This document shows positions 23,171-34,614 of a stretch of DNA of 64,000 bases, piece by piece. The DNA is taken from NCBI GenBank assembly GCA_027943335.1, contig BSBK01001302.1:186001-250000 (forward strand), given 5' to 3'. Source of the stretch: Chamaecyparis obtusa. Taxonomy: Eukaryota; Streptophyta; Pinopsida; Cupressales; Cupressaceae. The translations under genes and the position numbers were made by a program. A model generated the notes under the pieces. That model ran no database searches. It was not told where the DNA came from and saw only the letters and a list, made by a program, of their open reading frames with translations. The number at the start of each line of letters is the position of its first letter. Within the stretch, counting starts at the first letter, position 1.

Positions 23171-24723
23171 GCTACCAGATGTCCACACAAGAAGGATGAT
23201 AATGAACCAAGAGATAGATCAGAAGGAAGCTATGGAAGAAGAATTCACAAGAACTACTGAGAAAAAGACAGAGATGACCGATGAGACAAAGGTAAGAAAG
23301 CATACTTTACTACTAAAGATAGTAATTCTGAATCTGATTCTAGTATAGAGATTGTATTTGTTGCAATGAAGGATGATTCAGAGGAAGATGAGAACCAAGA
23401 GGAGTTTGCCTTGATTTCACAAGTAAGAATAATACCTGGATTATTGATAGTGGATGCACGCATCACATGACTGGTGACATTGATAAATTTGAAGAATTGG
23501 TAGACTACAATGGAGGTTCAGTTAAAATGGGAAATGATGCACCTTGTAATGTGAAAGGTAAAGGAACCTTGGTAATTAATGATAAGATTAGATGTGAGAA
23601 TGCCTATTGGGTTTATGGTCTTAATCACAATATGTTGAGTGTTGCACAACTGATTAATTCTAGACACAGATTGGTATTTGAAAACAAAAAGGTGAAGATC
23701 TTTGAAGTAGATGGGAGACTTGTTGGTATTGGTACTTAAACCAGAGGTAACTTATTCTATCTTGATGTTGATGAATCTTCTTGTTTACTGATTAAAGATG
23801 AGGATGAATTATTGTGGCATAAAAGAATTTGTCATGTGAACTTTGACAATATGATCAATATTAGTAAGAAGAAAAGAGTTAGAGGTTTGCCTAACTTGCA
23901 AAAGCCTGATCATACCTTGTGTCATGAATGTCAGAAGGGTAAGATGACAAAATCTAGTTTCAAAAGCAAGGATTACTCAACAAAGAAAATACTTGAGTTA
24001 GTACATACTAATTTATGTGGTCTAATGAAAACTCAAAGTTATTTTGGAGATAGATACTTTATTCTCTTTGTTGATGACTACACTAGATTGATGACAGTTA
24101 TATTTTTGAAAGAAAAATCTGAAGCCTTTAAGATGTTCAAATGGTATAAGGAAAAAGTAGAGAAAGAAACTGGAAAAGAAATAAAATGCTTAAGATCAGA
24201 TAGAGGTGGTGAATTTATGTCTAATGAATTTACTAACTTTTGTAATGAGTATGGAATTTAGAGACATGTGTCTACACCGAGAACACCCCAACATAATGGT
24301 ATTGCTGAAAGAAGAAATAGGTCAATTGTGGATTGTGCTAGAACCATGATGATACAAAAAAATATTGCACAAAATTTTTGGAGAGAAGCTGTTAGTACTG
24401 CTGTTTGTGTACTTAACTAAGTTCAACTGAAAAAGGATAGCAACCGAACACCTTATGAGCTATGGTTTGGTCACAAGCCTAATGTAAGCTATTTTAGAAT
24501 CTTTTGAAGTAAATTCTTTATTTTGAAAGATGATAGAAATTGTAAGTTTGATTCCAAAGGAGATGAGGGAGTATTTCTAGGATATTCTGCACAAAGCAAA
24601 GCTTACAAGTGTTTAAATAAGGTGACTAACAAAATCATTGAAAGTGTTAACATTCATGTTGATGAGTTTGATGACAAATTTTCAGATGAAGAAAAGACTC
24701 AGGAAATTGAAGATCACAGATAG
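23171..24723 (+). pseudogene. PR-IN: Element C gag end, protease and integrase
   Basis: This resumes the gag knuckle (RCPHKKDD). The copia protease active site NTWIIDSGCTHHMTGD lies at about 23425-23475. The GAG-pre-integrase and zinc region follow: LLWHKRICHVNFDNM and CHECQKGKM. In the integrase core the first catalytic Asp is changed (HTNLCGLM instead of H-T-D), the second is present (LRSDRGGEF) and the Glu block is NGIAERRNRS. Stops lie at 23737, about 24259 and about 24418, with a frameshift in the 23250-23430 linker. Inactive. Confidence 0.88.
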
Positions 24724-26330
24724 TATACATATTTTGATTTTCCTAAATTTCAACCGAGACCGACACAATCGGAGTCTACTGTAACTGACGGACAGTCCAA
24801 CACTGTACAACAACTGACACAACTGACTGAGTAGAATGAAGATCAAGGAGTTGCTATTGAGCAAAATGATGTACCTGAATAGAACACACAAGAGAACACT
24901 AAGCAGGATGTACAAGATAAGAGATCTAAAATCCTAGCAAGATTTATAAGATGACACCATCCTGAAAATCAAATCATAGGAGATAAAAATGTTGGTATTC
25001 AAACCTAAAGTAAAACCAGGCAAGTTACTTGTTTAGTATGTGAATTTGAGCCTAAGACTGTACAAGTAGCTTTGAATAATGATGAATGGGTTATGGCTAT
25101 GACTGAAGAAATAGAACAAATAGAAAAGAACAAGACATGGAGTTTAGTACCCAAACCGAAGGACAAAAATGTAATCAGTACTAAATAGATATTTAGAAAT
25201 AAACTGAATGAAAATGGTGAAGTGGTAAGAAATAAGGCAAGACTTGTATGCAAGGGCTATGCACAAGAAGAGGGAATAGACTATGGTGAAACATTTGCCC
25301 CGGTAGCTAGACTTGAAGGAGTAAGGATGTTATTAGCCTATGCTGCATATAAGAAATTCAAAGTTTATCAAATGGATGTTAAATCTGCATTTCTGAATGG
25401 GATACTTGAAGAAGAAGTGTATATTGAACAACCTAAAGGATTTGAGGATCTTGATAATCGAGACAAAGTTTGCAGATTACACAAAGCTTTGTATGGACTC
25501 AAACAAGCACCGAGAGCATGGTATGAAAGACTTCACTCATACTTGCTGAGTATTGGCTTTACTAGAACCAATGATAATAGCAATTTGTATATGAAAGGAA
25601 ATTCTGACGATACTATTATCATTGCTAAAAATTTTGTTGATGACATAATCTTTGGTGGAAGAGATATTGTATGTAAGAAATTGGCTGAGGAAATGAGAAC
25701 TGAATTTGAAATGTCAATGTTTGGGGAAATCAAATTCTTTTTAGGATTACAAGTGATATAGCATAGTGATGGGATTTTCATCACTCAATCTAAATATATA
25801 AAGGAGGTCTTAAAGACATTTGGTATGGAGGATGCAAAACCTATAGGGACACCTATTATTATCAGATGTAAACTGACAAAAGAGGATGATACTACCGAAG
25901 TGGATAAGACTTTGTACCGATCAATGATTGGCAAATTGATGTATGTAGTACACTCTAGACCTGATATTGCTCATGTTATAGGCATTGTAGCAAGATTCTC
26001 AGTGAACCCCAAAGAATCACATATGGTGGCTACTAAAAGAATCCTCAGATATTTGAAGAAGATAGAAGATTATGGTCTTTGGTACCTGAGAGAAGGAAAG
26101 TTTGAATTGAAAGTTTACACCAATGCCAACTGGGCAGGAGATATTGATGATCAGAAAAGCACATCAGGAGGAGCATTTTTCTTTGGAAACCGGTTGGTGA
26201 CATGGACAAGTAAGAAGCAGAGCTGTATTTCACAGTCAACTACTGAAGCTGAGAATGTTGCTGCTACAACAAATTGTTCTAATATAGCATATATCAAGCA
26301 GGTGTTGGAAGGGATGAATGAGGTAATCAC
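24724..26330 (+). pseudogene. RT-RH: Element C reverse transcriptase and first part of RNase H
   Basis: After a degenerate linker with several stops, the copia RT begins near 25080 (EWVMAMTEEIEQI, WSLVPKPK). Conserved blocks are [27 protein letters not shown] and the catalytic [10 protein letters not shown] (FVDD in place of YVDD). A TAG at 25759 follows FFLGLQVI. RNase H starts with TNANWAGD, where the usual catalytic Asp is Asn, then STTEAENVAAT. At codon 'VIT' the CACTA element interrupts; coding resumes at 48460 with KSVTIYCDNTSAI. Confidence 0.88.
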
Positions 26331-26346
26331 CACTAGTGGAATTTGG

Positions 26347-26562
26347 CAAATAAATGACTAAGTGACTAAAACTTTTAGTCACATGACTGAAATTGATCAT
26401 ATTTGGCAAATAAATGACTAAATAAATGACCAATTTGGTCATCAGGTAAAATCACAACTAAAATGACTAAATAAATGACCAAATTGATCATTGGGTAAAA
26501 TGACTAAATAAATGACCAATTTGGTCATCAGGTAAAATGACCAAATAAATGACTAAATAAAT
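26347..26562. repeat. Left subterminal repeat array of the CACTA element
   Basis: About ten units of AAATGACTAAATAAATGACC and variants, some inverted as TTTGGTCATCAGGTAAAATG. Arrays of short direct and inverted units next to the ends are typical transposase-binding regions in CACTA elements. Confidence 0.85.
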
Positions 26563-26796
26563 AGTTTGAGGGGTTTTTCCTTTTTGGTTCCACAATTTCA
26601 TTAATTTTATTGTGAGAGCATGTTTTCATTAAACAAATTTTCAGTCATGGCTTAATATTTCGAATTCGTTTCTCATCTCATGTCTAAAAACAAATTTGAC
26701 TTGCATCTAATATTAGATCTTCATGATCAAATTAGATTTTGGTTGCACGCGTGAAATATTTAACCCTTAAACCTGTTACCTATTTTTTACTTTAAA

Positions 26797-26827
<31 letters not shown>

Positions 26828-29800
26828 AATAAATAAAAACATAAAATAAAAGAGGAAGAAACTTAAATAAATTTATAAGACCAATCTCCAAACAAGAAAT
26901 AAAAAACTTAAATACATCATTTGAGCCCCTTGGGGGCAGGTTTGAACCACCAACCATGATGAATTCAAGAATTTGTATACCTGTTTTGCACAATAGTGCC
27001 CCATTTTCAAACAAATCATGAAATCGATGAAGGTAAATAGATCTCATCTAGATGAAAAAAATATTTGGCCCATAATGGTTCACTAAAGCATGTATGTGGT
27101 TGAGATTTGACATTGCAATGATAATGAAATCAATATTCTTCAGACATGCAACAAGATCATAGTTCTTATTTAACCAAGAATTACTACAATAGAATTCCCC
27201 TATTGACACACCACAACCCTCCATTCCCCGATGGTTCAGTCTCAAAGTCTAAACCCAGAAAGGGAATTTAGGAAAGTTTGTATCTATGCTCCAAATAAGA
27301 CCATTATTTCGAAGATTTGAATGAACACATCTCATATTCTCCACAAATGGCTTATTTGGAGAATTTGTAACCATAATACTCATGGCCTTATACCCATTGG
27401 ATGGGTAAGGTAAACAGAAGTAAGCATGCCATGTAGACTTCAAAAGGAAAATAAGATTCTAGTGCTCACAAGACCCAAGCAATTTCAAAGAGCACCTTTA
27501 CACTCTCAACACCCTTCAAGATTCAGAGGTCTCAAATTGTCATGCTTACATCAAATTAGACTTAATACTACTACAATTCAACTCATTTACATCTTGAGTT
27601 ACATCAATTGACTTATAACCAAAACTATTCTATCATTTTTAGATTTTTAGATAATATTTAATAAAGTAATCTATAAAATATCATTTATTAAATATTTTAT
27701 ATTAAAATTCATGAAAAAATAATAATAAAAATGAAAGGAACCTAATTTCCCTTGAACTACTTTTAGATATTAACTCTATAAAATCCCTCTCCAATCATTT
27801 TTGCACCATTTAATTGATATTTATTAAATAGTTTATTAAAAACCACTTAATAAACACCATATATTGGGTTAATGAAAAAAAAAGGCAATATACAATCTTA
27901 ATACCATCGGGGTATTAGTTAAGGAGAAGATTTTATTAAAAAATAAAAGCTAAAAGCCCTTTCTCATCGCTGAATTAGGGTAGAAACCCTTCCATTTTGC
28001 ATCTTTCATTTCACCTCTCTTTTCGACTACCATGGGGTTTCTGGAGATCTTTTGCTTGCAGAACATGGCATCTACAGGTGTATCTGTGTAGGTTTCTCAA
28101 ATTCTACGGGTAGGCCTTTGTTTTATGGCACCACCAAGCTCTATTTTGTAAAGATAAAGTGAACAAACATTTCATTCTTTTGTACATTTAACACTTAGGG
28201 CTCTCTTTTAGGGTTTTTCCTTCTACCTTTGATATGGTCATTTTAAAATGGGAAAAAAACTTCATGTCTGTGATTTCCTCTCTGTATTTGAATACTATGC
28301 TCTTTGAAAATCTACGTATGCCCAGATTGGAAGAAAATAATAAATTAAATATGAATTTATTGCTCCGTCCCTGTTTGTATATTACTTTCACAAAGAAAAA
28401 AAACATAATTATATTTGCTCGAGCTGCATATTTTTCAACTGAAATAAAATATCTCAAAATAATACTAAAGATGCATGCCCAAATTTACTTGGGTTGTTTG
28501 TTTAGCCATTTTTTGACTTGCCTCTAGGCTACAACACAATAGTGTGATAGAAGTCAAGAACTGAAAAACTTCTAATATTGCCTTTCTCATCGGCCGTGTC
28601 TTTCAAGAAGTAGTGGCCCTATTCAACTCGGAGGAATTACCACAGTGGAATGTTCAGTTTGGAGATCACATTGATCAAGATATGGAGTGTGGAGGGAAGG
28701 AAATAATTCACGAATGACCTCATCAGATGAATTGACACAAGTTGAAGCTCTATATGGAATGCACTTGTCAGAATCTGTCTTGTTTAATTGTAAGCTTTGA
28801 TATATTGTAATGATTTTATTGTTGCAATATAGCTGTCCTGTTCTTGGTTATACTTAAGCAGTCCATATAATATGTTTTCAAGCTAATTTTTTTTCATGTT
28901 AAGTTCAGTTCCATATATGATAAAAAGAGATTTTGCGATGCATTTCACTTAGAATATGAAAGTTGGAGGACTTGTAATGTGTGTAATAAGGTGAGAAGAC
29001 ACAAGTTTGTACTTCATGTTCATGATAAAATTTACATGGTAGGACAATACATTTTCTGTTGTAGACTAGTGTGAAGAATATTTTTTTCTCCAGGCATTTG
29101 TTTATCACCATGGCAATAACATTTTCATTACTTCTGTGACATCTCTAAATTTATAGAACCCAAAATCATCAGTTTTCAAATGAAAAGTACTTTGATTTTT
29201 AGTAATGCTTTCTTCCTGTCCTCGAATGTGGATAGATCTAATGAAGAGTTTCTTTTGCAGATTATCCATTGTGGATGTATTGCCTCTGCTTGTTCTTTTT
29301 CACTAGTTGACACATAATGAATGCATCAATGACATGATTAGCTACAATATTCTGTCATTGAAAGAGGCAAAAGCTGCTCCCAACCAATGGAAATAACAGA
29401 GACTTGAATTCAAATTCATTAAATTTAGATCTACATTGCCCTCATTAGCCATTACAAATAATATACAACACAACTAAAGATGATAATATAAAAACCTCTA
29501 GTGTGTGGTATCTCTTATCACCAACATCTATGATAATATTTCTTGGATTCACTTTCGATTGTAGCTGGATAGTAAAGATATGGTTTCCCAAGTAAAATAC
29601 CAGGCCATTCTTGATGTCATTTTATTTTTGCAAGTCTCCTCTACTTCTCCCCTTCTGTGGAAATCGCCCTAGTGAGCTGTGAGCTGGCAGAGTTCACTAT
29701 GCTGCATGCCAAATATATTTGTTTTGCTCTTATTTTGTAGAGATATAAATATTGAAAATTGCCTTTTTTGGAAAAACATATTGCTCACACGATTAATTGT

Positions 29801-32800
29801 TTTTAACAGAAGTGTATTGCCTATATATTCAATGATTTTCAGCATCGTCAAAATTGTGTTGATGTCATAGGGAAACTGCTACGAGGAAACTTGTATAAAT
29901 TTTGCAGCAGTGGAGTGATAAGTAACTCACTTCTAAAACTTGGGCTTTGGAAGCAAAAAAATCTGCTGAAACCATCATTTGAGAGTTTGAATGTGAAGTT
30001 CACAAATTCAGCCCTCAAGCAATGTCTGCTTCTAATTTGGCAGTTTCAAGATCCCACTTATGATCTCATTGAAGAAGGAGAATAGGACATTACCCCTCAT
30101 GTATATTTTGCACACCTCCGCATGCCCCATGAACATAATTACTCTGTTTAGGATAATGCGGTGCCTTGATGTTTTATCTCATTATGTACTATTTAGAAAA
30201 GAAAGAGCTAATGTGCCTTAGTGGATGTGGGTTTTCGTTGATTATATGTATAGGTCTTTGTACATATTTTATGTCTTTAGTAGAAACAAATTGAATATTT
30301 CAAATTTTTTTCAATGTTGAAAGTAGTGATTGCATCAAGCAGGTCATACTTTCTCAGGGCTATAAAAGATTCAATGTTGTGAATGAATGTGTGAACTATG
30401 GCAATTCTCATGGCACAACGCAAGGCCATAAAAGCCATAAGTCCATTTGAATTCAAGGCTCTGACTTCAACACCACAATTACATTAATCAAGTACTGGAT
30501 AACACTAATTATGGATCAAACGAAAGTAAAGAACATTAAAGAAAACATTCAATATGAAAATTTTTAACCCCATAAGGAGAATCTTATAGAAAGTTCAAAT
30601 TTAACAGATTCCCCAACTCATTTAGAATTTGTCCTGAGAAACTACATTCAATCATCAACCTGGACATAAAAAAAGTTATTATCCTGTCAAAAAGAGCATG
30701 TTCTTAGCTATTTTTTTTAATGATGAATCTATCTTATATTATTTGTGAAGTCCAATGAGATTAATGATGCATAAGTTACACTGCCTTACAGTATTTTGAG
30801 ATTAATCAAATTCCCCAATCTGTTGGGAATGGATCTGGTGAAGTCCTTATTGTATGTTACATCCCTGCAGTGCCCATATAAAGATTATCAACAAAATCAT
30901 CAAGTGCAATTTATGATGTCTTTGTGATCCATATGGAGAACATGTTAGTTTAGTCATGCATTGAAACATATGGGAATTACAATGCTCAAAGTTCACTAAG
31001 AAAACCAATTACACTTGGAAGAAATAGAGTATATTTTGAGTAGTTTTTGAATCTAGAAGTAACTTGTATTTCTCATAACTAGCAATGGATAGTCTTCAAG
31101 AAAAAATATTTAAATTTCCAGAAGTTATTTAAATTTCTTAAAGTATGAATTTGAACTGGAGGAGCATAAATTTGAATCCATTATATAAATAGATGGTGTT
31201 TCTTGTGAGATGTATAAAAGTCTATTTCGAACTGCTAAAAAGGCGATTATTAGCTGTTGTATTTAATATTTTTCTAGATAATAGTCAAATAAAAGACTGT
31301 TCAACATGGACAGCAAACCATATGAAAGGGTAGGTACTCAATTTTCCTTTTCAATCTCACCAAGGCTTCCTACTCTAATATATTCCAGTATAGTGAATGA
31401 TTTTTCTGAATTGTTGTTTTGACTTGTGTGCACCTAAGTTGGGGTTTTGGTTTTGGTTGGCTTTCTTTTTTATGCCTTGGCTGGATTATATAATTTTGAA
31501 ATGGTTGTATAGGGGACCTTAGATGTCTTTCCACATTTAGCTTTAGCTGGATTATTTTATGTGTCAATGGTTGTATTGGGAGCCTTTTGTTTAATATATC
31601 TTATGTAGTTGTTTGCTTCAAGTAGGAAATCAATTAGATGAAAGCACTTGATTCTTTGTTTCTCTCCAGCTTTAAATTTTAATTCTTATGAAGTAATGAT
31701 TTGTCCTTTAAAGCTGTATTATCTATGAGTAATGAGAAAACAGTAAAATGTTCAAAGCCATAACTTTGCTTGTTGGAAACTTTTGGTGCTGCTTGCAGGA
31801 TGAGTTGTGAGATATCATGCTCCTCGTGTTTGCAAATGAGGATCTTTCAAATGGTATGAATTCTACAGAGATTACTGACAAGCTTGGTTTGCACTCTCCA
31901 CCTCAGTGCCATTGGTGAGTAATTTTTTTTATTGTTGTCTTATATGTGGCAGCTTACACTTTTTTCTTACTAAATTTCTATGTAGCAAGTTGAGTAGATT
32001 TTTTGATTGTTGTCTAATGTGTGGAAGCTTTTTTTTTTCTTTTTAAATCTGAGTGTAAATACAAAAAATGATATAAAAATAATTTGTTACATAATTTCAA
32101 GTAGTGAATGCTTTTCTCAAGTATATTTAGACCACTTGTGCTACATCTAGTGAAGTCTTATACGAAGGCTTGGGTTGGATTTCAAACAAGGCATGAACCT
32201 TAACAAATCCTTAATGCACACTCTAAAAAGGTAAAAATGACCTCAACAAGCCCTCCATACATGCCACACCATCTCAAATCATATGATAATATAGAGCTCA
32301 AATAGGGTTTGCGCTAAAAATGGAACAAATTAGTTACAAAACAGAAAAGAGAAACACATGCTTCAGATCCCAAAAGAGTCAATGATCTGTAAGCAAGGAG
32401 CATATTCCTCACATTTACATCAAAGACCTATAATGAGAAGAGGACCTCAACAAATCCTTAATACACACTGCATGCCGTCTCAAATGGTTCCTAATCAACC
32501 AAAGAAAAACACAAAACAACCTTGTTGTTAGAATATAAAGCTCAAATAGGTTTTGGAGAAACTACATAGCAGTAAACATAAGCGCATGCTTCAGATTAGA
32601 GAGTCAATGATACATAAACAAGGAGCATATTACTCACACACTGCTAAATTAGAAATAGGGATATGACAAAATAACCTCAAAATCCCCTAGATACATACTG
32701 CACCATCTCATACAATTGCCAATAATTAAAATAATTGAATATCAAGGCAAACACAAAGAATAGAGAAGAATAACTAAACATGTTAACACTCGTGTTTCCT

Positions 32801-33119
32801 TCAGGGAAACCCAATGTAGGTGGTACTCCATCTCAAGAGAGAAAATACCATGCATTACACTATTAAAACGGTTGATTATAGATCTTTTCAGAGTAGCATC
32901 AATGAACTCTGACAACAATCTGGGCTCTCCACCAACACTCCAATAATCACAACAAAATCCCTTGGGTCTCACACCATCAAAAAATGAGAAACCAATCAAT
33001 AAAATAGACATCAAACAACACAAACTCTTTATACTCTATTTCTATCAACACAATGGTGAATTTCCCAGATCTGCCAGTGCTAAACCACCACTGCATTTGC
33101 AATTCTTCAAGACAATTGC
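26563..33119. other. CACTA interior, left: no clear gene
   Basis: AT-rich sequence with short ORFs only. It holds a (GT)14 microsatellite at 26797-26824. Possible exon-like scraps: 28605-28700 (EVVALFNSEELPQWNV reading frame) and 31799-31916 ([18 protein letters not shown], with an AG before it and GTGAGT after). These look like decayed captured gene pieces, but I cannot name a source. Three diverged copies of a ~240-bp unit lie at 32200-32720 (shared phrases such as CAACAAATCCTTAATACACAC and GAGCATATT). Confidence 0.45.
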
Positions 33120-33142
33120 AAGGTTGTCTGACTATTTGGGAC
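33120..33142. other. 23-bp direct repeat flanking element E, left copy
   Basis: A 23-bp sequence containing GGTTGTCTGACTATTTGGGA is repeated exactly at 38927-38949, on the two sides of the inverted-repeat element E. Confidence 0.8.
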
Positions 33143-33699
33143 ATTGTAAGAAAGCCACATGGTAATAGTTTTGAACTAATAAACAATATTATTCTCTGCA
33201 ATTGTGTCTCTGTCCCGTGGATACAGTGCTGGAAATAGAGAGTATTGAATGTATGTGTGATGCCCAAATTTTCAGGTCAAAACACAACGAACAAATTTTT
33301 TTTTTTTTAAAAAGGGTAAAGGTTTCCACGTTAAAGGTGCGGTTAAAAGGTGTTAATGTCAAACTCAAAAGAGTCAGGAGGTCAAAACCTCTTCAAAGTT
33401 GTTTTTCTAAAGGATGCTAGAAGGAATTTAATATAATCTGATTTCGTTAATCAATTTATCGATCAATTTGTTAATCGTAGATCTATTAATCATATAGATC
33501 ATCAAGGAGTAAGGTATACTCCTAGAGTATTTATTAAATGTTGTTCTTATATATACAGAATAATTGTTTTCTATATATATATAGAAATTAAATGTCAAAA
33601 AGATTGTTATGATAAGATGGTCAGATTTTAATCGATTAAGCCAATAACCAAAATTAGATAACCATGAATTAATCTAATTAATTAATTGATAAAATTATA

Positions 33700-33840
33700 A
33701 AAAAATAATTAATGATTATAATTAAATATTATATATATATATATATATAATTAATTAATAATTATAATATATTAATTAATAAATATATTTATTAATTAAT
33801 TAATAAATTATAATATATTAATTAATAATATATATACATA
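33700..33840. repeat. AT-rich low-complexity tract
   Basis: Almost pure A and T with ATTAATTAATT and (TA)n runs, including short inverted repeats. Confidence 0.9.
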
Positions 33841-34436
33841 CTATTTAATGGATATTATAGAACAAATTGCAAATAAAAAAATAAACAACAACATTACCAA
33901 CATAATAACAAAATAATAACTTAAACATTGCTAAAAAGAATACTAACTATCTATTATAATAACAAACCAATATCTTCAAAATAACATAATAACATAAATT
34001 AATTAACAACCTAATCTATCTTAATAACCTACTAATCCTACTTTATATCCTACTCATACTACCTAACCTACTAAGTCAACTAGTCTTTCCCCCTACTCCT
34101 AGCACCCTAAAACCCATCACATCCCCCATTCCCCACTTTCCAATACAAGGACAAGGGAGGGGGTACGCAGAAAGAGGGAATGGAGACAAAATTAAAACAA
34201 GTTTAATTGCCATCCCAAGACCTGCGTCCAATCTAGAGCATGGGGAAATGGGAGTTGTGTAAGAGGAGTAATATGTGGGTCCCCCTCACAACTAAAGCAA
34301 AACTAGCCCTCTTCTATTTCTACGCCACCCAATGAAGGGGACAAGGCATAAATGCAAATGCAGGCCAATTCAAAATTGTTAAAAGGTAAGCATGGCTGCC
34401 AATACATACGTAGGCTAAGCAGGTAAAAAGGTAAAT

Positions 34437-34614
34437 GCATTAAGTAAAGGTAATAAGAAGTCAACAAAAGATATCTTACTTTGTCCAAATAAAAAGATTT
34501 CAATTTAAAACAAGACATGACATCATGCATTAAGTAAAGGTAATAAGAAGTCAACAAAAGATATCTTACTTTGTCCAAATAAAAAGATTTCAATTTAAAA
34601 CAAGACATGACATC
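34437..34614. repeat. 90-bp perfect tandem duplication
   Basis: A unit beginning GCATTAAGTAAAGG at 34437 repeats at 34527 with no differences that I can see, so the duplication is recent. Confidence 0.85.

Noticed and set aside
26347..26562. Short regularly spaced repeats resembling a CRISPR array
   Set aside because: The units vary, occur in both orientations and also lie at the far end of the element; they are CACTA subterminal repeats in a plant genome.
27426..30085. Several ORFs of 60-97 codons
   Set aside because: No motifs, no codon pattern and both strands equally open; AT-rich non-coding sequence gives such ORFs by chance.
31799..31916. Exon-like segment with splice-like borders
   Set aside because: It has an internal stop in its best frame (after DEL) and I could not connect it to any known protein family, so it is only mentioned as a possible gene scrap.
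32742..33267. Minus-strand ORFs near the left end of element E
   Set aside because: They cross the boundary of the inverted repeat and share its sequence by chance of phase; no family recognised.
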